48,125 bases of DNA from CAYPCH01 sp964409165 (GCA_964409165.1 CAYPCH010000010.1:1-48125), one strand, 5' to 3'; shown: positions 35,587-45,028, counted from the first letter of the stretch. Notes: a model not told the origin generated them from the letters alone. Made by a program: numbers and translations.

Positions 35587-37986
35587 TCAATTTATTCTTT
35601 TCCATACTTTTGCTACAATCACTGTCATATCATCCACAGGCTTTTTGCCGCCCTTTGAATATGCCTCTCCTAAAATAAGTTCTGCTATACCCTGTGGATT
35701 TATGCTCTTTATGTTTTCTATAAACTCTATCAGTTCCTGTTCCCCTCCCTCTTCATTTTTAAAGGAGTCTATAATACCATCGGTAACCATTATTATAAAA
35801 TCTCCGCTATTAACGTTTTTACATACCAGTTCTGTCTCTACATTGCTTAATATTCCAACCGGAAGCGAAAACGATCTGACCACCTCCACCTTATTGGATT
35901 TTTTGATAAAGGTAGGAACTGCTCCTATCTTGACAAACTCCACCTTACCGTCATACAGGTCAACTGCCGATAAATCAATTGTCGCAAACGAGTCTTCATC
36001 CGATTTCAACACCAGTATTGAATTTATAAGCTTGATGGCAGTATCCTTATCAAATCCCGTATCCATAAACTGTTCAAGAAGGCTTATCGCTACCTTGCTC
36101 TGGTTAAACGCCTTTTGTCCCGACCCCATCCCGTCACTTAATGCCAGAATATATTTGCCGTCTCCGGTTCCCATAAAAGTATAATTGTCCCCGGATACAT
36201 CCTTACCGTGTTTAGGCAGTCTTGCCACCCCTGTGGTAACACTGAGCACCTCTTCCTCTAAAAGCTTCAGACTACAGATTCCCGTTTTCTCATTATTAAC
36301 ACACTCATTTCGGTCTCTAACCATCTTTCTTCCCAGAACGGCAGATGCCGTCTTTTCAATAATTCCGGTGCATGTATTCTTTTCACCGCACCCTTTATGA
36401 AAAATGCTTACTTCATACTTGTCCCACTTATTTTCAAATACCACCGCATCGTTAACCTTTATTCCTACCTTATCAAGTTCAGCCACCAAGAGGTCTTCAA
36501 GTTCACTTTTAAACTTGACCTCCGTCCCTATTTCCAGAGCAAGACTGGATATAACCTTTGACATTCCTTCAAGCTGCTGTGAAACCAAACCCCTGCTCTC
36601 TCCAATTCTATTTTTCCATACCATGTCCACTTTAAACAACTCATATATATTGTTTACCTGTCTTACAAACTCTCCAATGCGCTCGCACCTTTCAAGAAAG
36701 TAATCAGGAATATCAGCCTCCTCCAACCATCCTTTTGTTTCAAGACGCTCTACAATTTTAAACATAACCTGATAAGTATTATAAAAGTTCCTGTCCCAAC
36801 AGTGCATACATAGGCCGCAGTCTTTGCATACCTTGTCAGCCACTCTGTCAAACAGCAATGATATATCCTGTTTGCTTGCAGTCGCCTTTGTCTGGGATAT
36901 TTCGCTGAAGGTTCTTGATATTTCTTCGAAGGCTTTTGAAAACTTATTCAGACGTTCAACCGTCAATTCCTTTATACGTTCACTGTAGCTTGCTTTATCC
37001 ACACTTATATTCGAAACTCCTGAAATGGTACCAATAATTTTGTCGGCAACTTTCTGTGGAATAACCATGAACACAGCCGCTGCTACCACCATATCCTTCA
37101 AATAGATCAAAACTTCTGTCGATTCTTTTGCATATAGAGCAAGCACTGCATTTCCTGCAATAAATGCAAGGACTGAACCTGCTTTTCCTAAATTTCTGAA
37201 TACACCCGAAATCAGCCCGCAGAAAGCATATGCTCCTAAAATAAGAGGTGTAGCCGGACTGGTTATATTGATTATTATACCCACAACCACACCTGTAGCA
37301 GAACCTAATGCCGGTCCTCTTTTGTAGCTCAGCAACATAACCGCAAGTATTCCCACAACATTAGTAAGGGTTATTCCTGTAATTTTAACATCACCCAGTG
37401 CTGCAAGGGCAATTGCAAATACCATTACAACACTTATCATTTCTTCATTTGACATCAAGGGTTTATTCTTTATATTTTCAATTATCCCTGCGCTTCTGCC
37501 AAATATATATATTAATGAAAATACCAGAAAACCATAAAAAACAGCACTCAGCAAGTCATACAGCAAGAATCCATTAAAATAAGCAAGAACTGTTTTAGGC
37601 ACCATTACACATGCAAAACCGATTGCTGAATACTTAAAGCCCACTTTTACACTACTGCTTTTAAACACTGAATTTGCCACACCGAATAAAAACATAAACA
37701 CAAATGCGAAATACAGTTCCTCACGAGCACCACCCGTTATCATACCAAACAAAACTGCTGCTACTGAAAAAATCCTGCTTTTGGTTGTTTTAAATGAAGC
37801 AGCATAAAATGCAAGTCCAAAAGGCATTAAGCTTTCAAACAGTGTGACCCTTCCAAGCAAAAAGCTGATAAGTAGCATTATAATGTTGTCTTTCGAAAAT
37901 ACCTGGCTTGTCAGCAAGCCTCCCTTTGTCTTTGTGTACACCCTTCCCAAATCCACTTTCTGATAAGGAATCAATTGTGTTTTCAT
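35587..37986 (-). CDS. spoIIE: Stage II sporulation protein E, PP2C-type phosphatase
   Basis: A 799-residue septal membrane phosphatase that dephosphorylates SpoIIAA to activate sigma-F in the forespore. The N-terminal ~320 residues contain about ten hydrophobic segments and the central ~250 a regulatory region. The C-terminal PP2C domain has YILALSDGMGSGQKAFNQS (~610) and IIMVTDGIIDSF. Start at ATG 37986 (AGGGGG SD), because MKTQLIPYQK is the conserved start; a longer frame has no SD. Confidence 0.96.
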   Translation of the reverse strand: MKTQLIPYQKVDLGRVYTKTKGGLLTSQVFSKDNIIMLLISFLLGRVTLFESLMPFGLAFYAASFKTTKSRIFSVAAVLFGMITGGAREELYFAFVFMFLFGVANSVFKSSSVKVGFKYSAIGFACVMVPKTVLAYFNGFLLYDLLSAVFYGFLVFSLIYIFGRSAGIIENIKNKPLMSNEEMISVVMVFAIALAALGDVKITGITLTNVVGILAVMLLSYKRGPALGSATGVVVGIIINITSPATPLILGAYAFCGLISGVFRNLGKAGSVLAFIAGNAVLALYAKESTEVLIYLKDMVVAAAVFMVIPQKVADKIIGTISGVSNISVDKASYSERIKELTVERLNKFSKAFEEISRTFSEISQTKATASKQDISLLFDRVADKVCKDCGLCMHCWDRNFYNTYQVMFKIVERLETKGWLEEADIPDYFLERCERIGEFVRQVNNIYELFKVDMVWKNRIGESRGLVSQQLEGMSKVISSLALEIGTEVKFKSELEDLLVAELDKVGIKVNDAVVFENKWDKYEVSIFHKGCGEKNTCTGIIEKTASAVLGRKMVRDRNECVNNEKTGICSLKLLEEEVLSVTTGVARLPKHGKDVSGDNYTFMGTGDGKYILALSDGMGSGQKAFNQSKVAISLLEQFMDTGFDKDTAIKLINSILVLKSDEDSFATIDLSAVDLYDGKVEFVKIGAVPTFIKKSNKVEVVRSFSLPVGILSNVETELVCKNVNSGDFIIMVTDGIIDSFKNEEGGEQELIEFIENIKSINPQGIAELILGEAYSKGGKKPVDDMTVIVAKVWKRIN

Positions 37987-38262
37987 CTTTTGTAACCCCC
38001 TAAAAATATATATTTTTTTACCCAAAACTTGTTCCATATTGGATTCTGTTACGTGGCACTAACTTTATTGCACAGAACCCATTATAGTCAATATAAAGAA
38101 AAATGTTTGTCAGTTTCGGTTGTAAAAATATAAATTTATTATGACACATATCCGCAAAACACAACGAGGGATTACATTGCATAAACTTCAAGAGGTAGGA
38201 TGAAGCTTTAAATCAAAGTTGGAAAACACAAATAATAATACTAATTATGTAGTATTCCGTCA
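37987..38262. other. spoIIE upstream region
   Basis: Non-coding. It holds the spoIIE leader and predicted promoter. I see no further gene between it and the 62-bp palindrome. Confidence 0.6.
38081..38113 (-). promoter_or_regulatory. Predicted Spo0A-type promoter of spoIIE
   Basis: On the minus strand, -35-like CTGACA (38108-38113), a 21-bp spacer and a perfect TATAAT (38081-38086), about 95 bp before the spoIIE ATG. The over-long 21-bp spacing is the known hallmark of the Spo0A-activated spoIIE and spoIIG promoters in Bacillus. A 0A-box-like TTTGTCAG overlaps the -35, but it is not a perfect 0A box. Confidence 0.5.
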
Positions 38263-38324
38263 GGAAGCAAGGGGACGGTTCTGCTGCTTCCCTAGGGAAG
38301 CAGCAGAACCGTCCCCTTGCTTCC
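38263..38324. repeat. 62-bp perfect palindrome made of two 29-bp GGGGACGGTTCT elements
   Basis: Two inverted copies of a 29-bp element (38263-38291 and 38296-38324) flank CTAG, giving a palindrome perfect over 62 bp. Each element has eight-base arms (GGAAGCAA and CTGCTTCC) around the core GGGGACGGTTCTG, the same core as at 532-560 but with different arms. It abuts the DUF4177 stop codon. Confidence 0.9.
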
Positions 38325-38518
38325 TAGCATTCACGTTTTAATACTGTAATCACTTTTTTAGTGGAACCTTGTGTTACATTTAATGCAACACTTGAAACAA
38401 CTTCCCATCCTTCTTTTCCAAGCGCATTCAAACTGTCATTGAAATACTGTACTTCTAACACTCCACCTACAAGTCCCTTGCATTCTGTCTCAATCACCTT
38501 ATACTCCCATTTTTGCAT
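38324..38518 (-). CDS. DUF4177 domain protein
   Basis: A 64-residue protein with the DUF4177 pattern: MQKWEYKVIETECKG at the start and LNALGKEGWEVVSSVAL in the middle, ending in a basic strand (TKKVITVLKREC). Function unknown in the family. SD AAGGAG is upstream. The stop codon's last base is the first base of the 62-bp palindrome. Confidence 0.85.
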   Translation of the reverse strand: MQKWEYKVIETECKGLVGGVLEVQYFNDSLNALGKEGWEVVSSVALNVTQGSTKKVITVLKREC

Positions 38519-38553
38519 CCTCTTTCATCTCCTTAACAAAAATCAATAATAGC

Positions 38554-38988
38554 TTACTTTGAATAGTTTTTAGTAAGTATTCCCAAAAGATTATAATTTC
38601 CATCCTCTATTTCACAATCAACCGTGTAAAACCAAACACCATTATAAACATCCAGTTCTTTGATCAAATCAAGTTTTGTGCCCTCAATTTCATATACTGT
38701 TTCTTTTTCAGGAGACAGAATTCCAATTTTGAAATATCCTTGGGGAATATTTGATTTAACACTCAATACCAGCTTTTCATCCTCAAGGATATTCTCTATC
38801 TTGAAAGGATACTCCCTTGACGCTTTTAAATATCCAGCTGTCACATTTTCTTCAATAACATTTATCTCTTCATATAAATTTACATTCCTTCCTGATTTGT
38901 TATTGTTGCTTAGTATAACAAACGCAAGTATAATAACTGTTATCACAAGCATACATAGTATAAAAACAACTTTGAATTTTCCTTTCAA
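38554..38988 (-). CDS. Membrane-anchored extracytoplasmic protein
   Basis: Not recognised. The 144-residue product has one N-terminal membrane helix (VVFILCMLVITVIILAFVIL), then an extracytoplasmic, beta-rich domain (NVIEENVTAGYLKASREYPF and on). A TTG start at 38988 is chosen because GGGGG lies 8 bp upstream. It follows the ABC permease on the same strand by about 80 bp, so it could be an accessory of that transporter. Confidence 0.6.
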   Translation of the reverse strand: MKGKFKVVFILCMLVITVIILAFVILSNNNKSGRNVNLYEEINVIEENVTAGYLKASREYPFKIENILEDEKLVLSVKSNIPQGYFKIGILSPEKETVYEIEGTKLDLIKELDVYNGVWFYTVDCEIEDGNYNLLGILTKNYSK

Positions 38989-39070
38989 ATAATTAGCCCC
39001 CAATTATTTATTTTTGTAATAAATATACATTAAACTTATTCTGCCTTAAATGCTTCATAATGCTTTCGTT

Positions 39071-40237
39071 CTATCTTTTTAGCATAGCATCCCTTGGAGA
39101 TATTCTCAAACTTATATGTCTAATTATTGAAATTATTGAAACAAACATTATTACTGCAACCAGTAGGATTAAAAGGTAAACATAACGCCCAACAGAATAC
39201 GGTGTTACACTATAACCTAAAAACTGGCTTACACTATGATTTAAGTACATATTAATGAAAATAATCAACGCAAAAGAGATTAACATTGAAATACATATCA
39301 CTATTCCCAGACCTCCCGCAAAGGCCTTAAGCATATACTTATCCAACAAACCCAACGCCTTAAGCAAACCAACTTTTTTGGTTATTCCTTTCATTAGATA
39401 TAGTACCAGAAGAAAAATAATAAAGACTCCCGATACCAGAAAAACAATAATATCTATTATGCTGTTACGCATTGCATTGTATTTTATATAGTAGTTGGTA
39501 TTCATTCCACCCATCTGGTATTTGGGGGATATGTCATTAAGCTTTTCAATTATGCTTTGATACTCAGCTTGCCCTAAAAGCCCTTTAAAATAAACCATCA
39601 TCATGTTTTCGGGTATACCTGCATTGTTAATTGTTTCAAATGTCTCCTTTGATATAAAGGTCGTTCCTGTAAAGTAATCCACTCTATCATCCAATATACC
39701 AACTACTGTATATTGAAGTATATCTTCACCTGAAAAGTCTTCAACTAATGTAACCGGGATATTTAACTTATCCCCTATGGCTACGTCATAAAACCTTGCT
39801 GCTGAACCGCCGATGATTGCCTCCTTCTCTCCATCCTTTGGTAATCTTCCATTCTTCACATGTTTTTTAATCTCATTTTCCAAAAACGTTTCTTCAACTC
39901 CGCAAATCGTATAATTAATTTCCCTTAAAGTCTGAACATCCTGAACATACTGGATGTTTCTCGAAACCATACCATATACTTTCAATTCATCTTTTTCATC
40001 AGTTGATTTAAATTCATCACTCATTCCGCCAATTGGATTATAGTATTTAAAGCCCATAATATTATTATCTAAAGCCCCATATACTACAATATCGGGAGAA
40101 GCAACTTTTGATAAAGAATTATCAACTAAAACAACCTTTACACCAACATATGTAAACACAACCATTAAAATTACAAAGAAAAAAAGCAACACCTTTTTCT
40201 TTTCAAAAAACACATTAATAAATAACCTCTTGTACAT
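39071..40237 (-). CDS. ABC transporter permease, FtsX/MacB type
   Basis: A 388-residue permease. An N-terminal helix, a large extracytoplasmic MacB-like core (~40-265, with IGGSAARFYDVAIGDKLNIP), then three helices of an FtsX domain (VFIIFLLVLYLMKGITKKVG ...). This fold extrudes peptides or lipids rather than importing. SD GGGAGGG. It pairs with the ATPase 20 bp upstream. Confidence 0.88.
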   Translation of the reverse strand: MYKRLFINVFFEKKKVLLFFFVILMVVFTYVGVKVVLVDNSLSKVASPDIVVYGALDNNIMGFKYYNPIGGMSDEFKSTDEKDELKVYGMVSRNIQYVQDVQTLREINYTICGVEETFLENEIKKHVKNGRLPKDGEKEAIIGGSAARFYDVAIGDKLNIPVTLVEDFSGEDILQYTVVGILDDRVDYFTGTTFISKETFETINNAGIPENMMMVYFKGLLGQAEYQSIIEKLNDISPKYQMGGMNTNYYIKYNAMRNSIIDIIVFLVSGVFIIFLLVLYLMKGITKKVGLLKALGLLDKYMLKAFAGGLGIVICISMLISFALIIFINMYLNHSVSQFLGYSVTPYSVGRYVYLLILLVAVIMFVSIISIIRHISLRISPRDAMLKR

Positions 40238-40256
40238 GTTTTCCCTCCCAATTAAT

Positions 40257-40907
40257 TTATAATTTAATCACTTCATCCGCTATCTCATCAAAAGAATTAT
40301 TATGACTTGTAACTATAACCAGTTTATTTTCCTTGTGACAGTAGTTGTCTATAAAGTCAGTAATTCCTTTTGAGTTTGCGTCATCTAAATTTGATACAGG
40401 TTCATCACATATAAGAATAGACGGATTTTTCATTATTGCTCTTGCTATTCCGACTCTTTGCTGCTCTCCTCCCGATAATTCAAATGGGTAATGATCTTTT
40501 CTTTTATCAATATTAAGCAATTTTAATAACTGCAAAGCCTTTTCTTGAATCTTTGGCATCTCTGCTTTCTTATCAAAAGCATCGAGTATATACACGTTCT
40601 CACAAACCGTTAATCCATCTAAAAGATTATAATCCTGAAATATTATACCTATATGTTCCTTTCTTATATTGCATTTTTCCCTATTTGATTTATCGCTTAC
40701 CTTTTTGTCATCAAAAAATATTTCCCCACCGGTCTGATTCTGTAATAGACCTAAAATAGTTAATAATGTCGTCTTACCCCTCCCTGATTCACCTTTTACC
40801 AAATAAAGTTTTCCTGACTTAAATTCATAATTAAAATTCTCAAATACTCTAATTTCTCTATCCTTCTTCGTATAGCTTTTACTAAGATTTTTTACTCTGA
40901 CAATCAT
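40257..40907 (-). CDS. ABC transporter ATP-binding protein (MacB/LolD type)
   Basis: A 216-residue ATPase. Walker A is GESGRGKTT, the signature is LSGGEQQRVGIARAI, Walker B is SILICDEPVSNLD and the H-loop IVTSH. Together with the permease it forms an export machine. It is 55 bp downstream of the radical SAM gene on the same strand, suggesting export of, or immunity to, a product made by that enzyme (inference). Confidence 0.92.
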   Translation of the reverse strand: MIVRVKNLSKSYTKKDREIRVFENFNYEFKSGKLYLVKGESGRGKTTLLTILGLLQNQTGGEIFFDDKKVSDKSNREKCNIRKEHIGIIFQDYNLLDGLTVCENVYILDAFDKKAEMPKIQEKALQLLKLLNIDKRKDHYPFELSGGEQQRVGIARAIMKNPSILICDEPVSNLDDANSKGITDFIDNYCHKENKLVIVTSHNNSFDEIADEVIKL

Positions 40908-40961
40908 CTCGCACTCTCCTATTTTACATTACTAATTTTTAATCTTCACAACTCAGTAAGC

Positions 40962-43280
40962 TTACGGTATATTCTCAATCTCAATCCGGAATCCATCCAG
41001 AATATCTTTTGCCTTTGCTTTACTGCAAGAAAACATTTGAAATGTATCTAAGCAACATACATAATATGTATTTTTTAAACTCAGCAGTATTGTATCACTA
41101 AAATCACCTTTTGGTAAACAATTAAAATCGTTTCCGTAATTATTTCTTGGAAAATAGACCTTTTGAAATTCATCTTCAAAAACATCGTCTTCAAAATATA
41201 AATTAAGAATATTTAAAACTTTTATATACCTGCCCAAGTTGCCAAAACTTCCAATAACACTGCAATATTCTTCTCTTGTTATAAATTCCGGCAAAAATAA
41301 ACACTTGGAACATTTTGTATTGTGCTTACAGGCATCACATTCTCCTTCATTCTCCAAAACATCCATATGCTCTGAAATAATAGAGACCAATTTTTTTCTT
41401 TCATCTCCAACCTTTCCAATCACATTGTTAGATAAACATGCCATTACATCACCGTTAATTACAGATAATCTTGGCAGCTTGCATATGCTACAATCTCCAG
41501 TATAGATACAGCTGTTTTCAATAGCTCCTTTTTCAATTTCATTAACATCTATCATATATGTATCATAAAATTCATTTGAAGATCGGATAAGGCTATAAAG
41601 CTCATTTTTAGAGTCTATTTTTCTGATCTTAATTTTTTTCCTTCCATTGTTTATCAAATCGTTTACTTGAAATTGCACTTCACTATCCGTATTTCTCCTT
41701 ATAAAAATTTGATTAGAAACCATAACATTATTACTATATAATTCTTTTAAGTTGGATTCATAATTTTTCAAAGGTATCTTTAGATTTTTTCTGTCGGCAC
41801 AGTACTTGTATTTGCTTGTTATATTCAGCTTATCTGTGTTAATAATGATATCACCATTAATATCAATAAGATTTGAAATATAGGCAAATTCCTCCGGGCA
41901 AAAGCTTTTAGTATATATTTGTTTTGGAAAACCATAAAGCGCCTGTCTTTTATATATACCTGTATAAAACTCATACAGATTAAGCATCTTTATGTCAATT
42001 TGCTGCTGTTGATTAATTGTATTATAGCTCTCACTTTGAACATAGTTTAGTATTTTTCCCATATCATATTGTTGGTAGTATGTTCTGAAAGGAAGTCTTG
42101 TCGGTGATTCCTCTTTTAATATATTTAATTTACTGCTATTTTCAAATATATCACTCCCAGGAAAACACGTCGTATAACAAACACTGATATTCTTAGTATT
42201 TAAATCATACTTTAAGAACTCCATTGTTTTGAGCGCATCAGTATACTCCTCTCCAGGAAGTCCGAAATTAACACTTACGTAGGGTTCCAGCCCTTTACTG
42301 ACTGCATAAAGAAAATTCTCTTTTAAATTGTTAATATAGTTAAAAGAACTATCCGAGTCTTTCTTTTTACCTATGCTATCCATAACTCTTAATGATGCAG
42401 TCTCAAGCCCTATTCCAATATTCTTAAAATTGCATTGTGCCATAATATCAATTAATTCTTTAGAAAGAATATCCGAACGAATGCAACACCAATATTTGAA
42501 TCTAAGATTATTTTCAATAATACTTTCGCATAGCTCCAATGTCCTCTTATTTGAAATGGAAAAACAATCATCATAAAATCTTACAAAAACATCGTCCCCA
42601 CTTATATATTCTTTAATAAATTTGAGTTCACTTATAACACTATTTATAGAGTGATATTGAAAATACTTCTGCTCTTTTCTGTAAGAACAAAACACACACT
42701 TCCCAAAACATCCCTTAGAAGTGTACATTCCAACGTTTTCAATTTCCTCCGGAGGAATCAGACCTTCACTATATGGCATACCAATACTGTCAAGCAATTC
42801 TATCCTGTATGCCTTGGTATCTGTCCTGGTAAAACCCTCCTCTGTTCTGATTGCTATGTTTTCTATCTTTTCAAGGGGTTTAGCCTTTTTTATTATTTCA
42901 AATAGACTTTGCCCCAAATTATCAAGCAAAACAATATTGACATCAAGATCCTGACACAAATTATCAACGATATACTCCGACGAAGGACCTGTACAATATA
43001 TCAATAGACTGGGTTTAATTCTTTTCAGATTGTTAATTATTACTTTACTTATATAATAATTATATTCGTTAATATAAAAAGTAAGCCCTAAACTTTTTTC
43101 TGCCATTAAATCATCTATAATATTATTAATATTTATAATGTTTTTATTTATATACTGCTTTGATAAAACACCTTTTCTCTTCAGAAATGCTCTAATATAA
43201 CCGGAATTCAATTCATATTCCGCTCCACTTACGAAGCCATCAATAATATTAATATAAACAAAAACCAAATCATAGACCAT
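40962..43280 (-). CDS. Large radical SAM enzyme with N-terminal cobalamin-domain-like region and C-terminal cysteine cluster
   Basis: A 772-residue protein. Residues 1-~180 resemble a degenerate B12-binding Rossmann domain of BchE-type enzymes, though no DxHxxG is seen. The radical SAM core follows with the [4Fe-4S] motif Cys191-x3-Cys195-x2-Cys198 in KGCFGKCVFCSYRK, then VFVRFYDDCFS and IGIGLETASLRVMDSIG. The C-terminal region has two Cys-rich segments near 590-602 (CIYTGDCSICK) and 646-660 (CDACKHNTKCSKC), as in SPASM-type peptide-modifying enzymes. This suggests maturation of a ribosomal peptide. It begins 9 bp after the aminotransferase stop, SD GAGGG. Confidence 0.85.
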   Translation of the reverse strand: MVYDLVFVYINIIDGFVSGAEYELNSGYIRAFLKRKGVLSKQYINKNIININNIIDDLMAEKSLGLTFYINEYNYYISKVIINNLKRIKPSLLIYCTGPSSEYIVDNLCQDLDVNIVLLDNLGQSLFEIIKKAKPLEKIENIAIRTEEGFTRTDTKAYRIELLDSIGMPYSEGLIPPEEIENVGMYTSKGCFGKCVFCSYRKEQKYFQYHSINSVISELKFIKEYISGDDVFVRFYDDCFSISNKRTLELCESIIENNLRFKYWCCIRSDILSKELIDIMAQCNFKNIGIGLETASLRVMDSIGKKKDSDSSFNYINNLKENFLYAVSKGLEPYVSVNFGLPGEEYTDALKTMEFLKYDLNTKNISVCYTTCFPGSDIFENSSKLNILKEESPTRLPFRTYYQQYDMGKILNYVQSESYNTINQQQQIDIKMLNLYEFYTGIYKRQALYGFPKQIYTKSFCPEEFAYISNLIDINGDIIINTDKLNITSKYKYCADRKNLKIPLKNYESNLKELYSNNVMVSNQIFIRRNTDSEVQFQVNDLINNGRKKIKIRKIDSKNELYSLIRSSNEFYDTYMIDVNEIEKGAIENSCIYTGDCSICKLPRLSVINGDVMACLSNNVIGKVGDERKKLVSIISEHMDVLENEGECDACKHNTKCSKCLFLPEFITREEYCSVIGSFGNLGRYIKVLNILNLYFEDDVFEDEFQKVYFPRNNYGNDFNCLPKGDFSDTILLSLKNTYYVCCLDTFQMFSCSKAKAKDILDGFRIEIENIP

Positions 43281-43289
43281 TTTAATCCC

Positions 43290-43815
43290 TCAATAAACTA
43301 TATTTTTAAAAGTATCTAATATCATTTCCACCATTCTTGTTGCTTCATTTTTCGTTGTTATATACATAGGTAGCAGTATCAGTCCAATATCTGAACGATA
43401 TAAAAGCAAACCTCTTTTCTTAAGACTTTCCTGAATAAAATAGATTTCTTTACAGTTAAGACAGGCGTTACTTTTTTTATTCTGCACCAAATCAATTCCA
43501 ATTAGCAGACCTTCGCCCCTGATTTCTCCCACATTTCTATGGTATGCCAATTTGTCTTTGAGTTCCCTTAAAATATAGGCTCCAACCATAGAAACCTTAT
43601 CACCTATGGCATTTTTCTGGTACTGCTCCAGGGTTGCCATACATGCTGCACAGGCCAATAAATTACCATTTTGAGTTGAACCGTGAATAATATACTCCCC
43701 CATACTAAAAAAGGTATTACAAATATCCTCGGAAACTGAAACTGCCCCCATAGGAAGATATCCTCCATTTATGCCTTTAGCCATACATACCAAATCAGGC
43801 TTGATACCCAGCTTA
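43290..43815 (-). pseudogene. Class III aminotransferase, N-terminal half missing
   Basis: The 3' half of a PLP-dependent class III aminotransferase (BioA/acetylornithine type). The PLP-lysine region reads GIKPDLVCMAKGINGGYLPM; then HGSTQNGNLLACAACMATLE and GEIRGEGLLIGIDLVQNK. The normal ~220-250 N-terminal residues are absent: upstream of GIKPDL the frame closes within ~25 bp and plus-strand DNA begins. The break point is about 43815, so this is a truncated gene, read as MVCMAKG at best. Confidence 0.8.
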
Positions 43816-43839
43816 TTTATATAAAAAGGAGTGGATTAT

Positions 43840-44073
43840 ATGAGTTCAAGTGTTTTGCATTTTAAGAAAGCCCAATTTAATGTATTAACTAATGAAGAAA
43901 CTGAGTTAGTAAATGGTGGTGTAATAATAGTTGGGTTTGCGATAGGTATAGCGGCGGTTGCACTAGTTGGAGCAGTTGCAGCACCAGTGGTTTATAAAGA
44001 CTTAAAGAATGTCTACGATACAAATTATGAAAGAGGATATAGAGAAGAAGAATATAAGTACAGAACAAAATGA
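43840..44073 (+). CDS. Double-glycine leader peptide 1 (putative bacteriocin/RiPP precursor)
   Basis: A 77-residue peptide with an AGGAG SD 8 bp before the ATG. Residues 1-27 form a leader ending LTNEETELVNGG, matching the -12 Leu, -4 Val and Gly-Gly pattern cleaved by C39 peptidase transporters. The 50-residue core opens with a very hydrophobic Ala/Gly/Val helix (GFAIGIAAVALVGAVAAPVV), then a charged tail (YKDLKNVYDTNYERGYREEE). It starts ~25 bp from the broken aminotransferase. Confidence 0.75.
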   Translation: MSSSVLHFKKAQFNVLTNEETELVNGGVIIVGFAIGIAAVALVGAVAAPVVYKDLKNVYDTNYERGYREEEYKYRTK

Positions 44074-44117
44074 CAATTTGTATAAATAGACATGGAGCTA
44101 AAATAAACGAATAGCTT

Positions 44118-44150
44118 ATATGGGCATAAACTTATATTTTATGCCCATAT
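44118..44150 (+). promoter_or_regulatory. Hairpin between peptide 1 and the protease gene
   Basis: A perfect 13-bp stem (ATATGGGCATAAA / TTTATGCCCATAT), 7-base loop, with a weak T-rich trail. It would act as a processive attenuator or 3'-end stabiliser, keeping peptide mRNA more abundant than the downstream gene. Confidence 0.55.
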
Positions 44151-44196
44151 GTATTGTTTGGAATAGTTAATTTATAATTTGAAAGAAGGAGTTAGT

Positions 44197-44967
44197 ATGA
44201 TAAATAAACGTTTGTTTCTATTTAATATTAAGTTGTTAAACATACTAGTATTTATCTTGTTTGTACTAATTTTTGTGCCTTTACTAGGTTTATCTTACTT
44301 AATGAATGAAGGGAAAATATCTTATGACATAAGCTGGCAGTTTTTTTTGCTATTAACTATCCTGTTATTTATTCATGAATTATTGCATGGAGTTGCATTT
44401 GCTGTATTTGGTAGAGTCCCGTTCCGAAAAATAAAATATGGATACAACATAAAAAAAATAATAGCATATTGTACATGTGAACTCCCAATTAGTAAGAATG
44501 CTTATTTCATTGTTGCAATTTTTCCATTGTTAATAACAAGTATTATTCCTACGTATTTTGCATTAAATATGGCAAGATTTGATGCTGTTTTGTTTGTTGC
44601 ATTGGCTTTTGTTTTTAGTATAGGAGATATTGTAATGGCAATTGAGATACTTAGATTGCCAAAGGGTTCAAAGGTGCTAGATTGCCCAAATGATGTGGGA
44701 TTCTATTTGTTAGAAGACGAGTCAAGAAATAAAGATCCGCTATTTAGACCTTTATTATCTAAAGAGTCTGAAAAAAAGGACATTGTTGACACAGACAATA
44801 GAAAAAGTGATAGTTCAAAAATAAAAATGTTACAAGTTTCTATTATATCATTTTGTTTTATGTTAGTTTTTTTATTACTAATATATATAGGCGTAAGATC
44901 TTTGGTAGGAAATTATGCCAATGAAGCTGGTAAGGCAAAATTTAGGCAAGAATATCAAATAGATTGA
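44197..44967 (+). CDS. DUF3267-type zincin membrane metalloprotease
   Basis: A 256-residue protein with about five membrane helices. The zinc motif HELLHG is at residues 60-65 within the second hydrophobic segment, as in DUF3267 putative zincins. A GDIVMAIEILRLP segment near 148 may supply the third ligand. The C-terminus has a charged loop and a final helix. Start at ATG 44197 with AAGGAG SD. Directly after peptide 1, it could process or degrade such peptides or serve in immunity (inference). Confidence 0.8.
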   Translation: MINKRLFLFNIKLLNILVFILFVLIFVPLLGLSYLMNEGKISYDISWQFFLLLTILLFIHELLHGVAFAVFGRVPFRKIKYGYNIKKIIAYCTCELPISKNAYFIVAIFPLLITSIIPTYFALNMARFDAVLFVALAFVFSIGDIVMAIEILRLPKGSKVLDCPNDVGFYLLEDESRNKDPLFRPLLSKESEKKDIVDTDNRKSDSSKIKMLQVSIISFCFMLVFLLLIYIGVRSLVGNYANEAGKAKFRQEYQID

Positions 44968-45028
44968 GTTGTAGATAGTTAAAAACAACCAAATAAGTAA
45001 TATTTCGAGCATACTACTAGGAGGAAAT

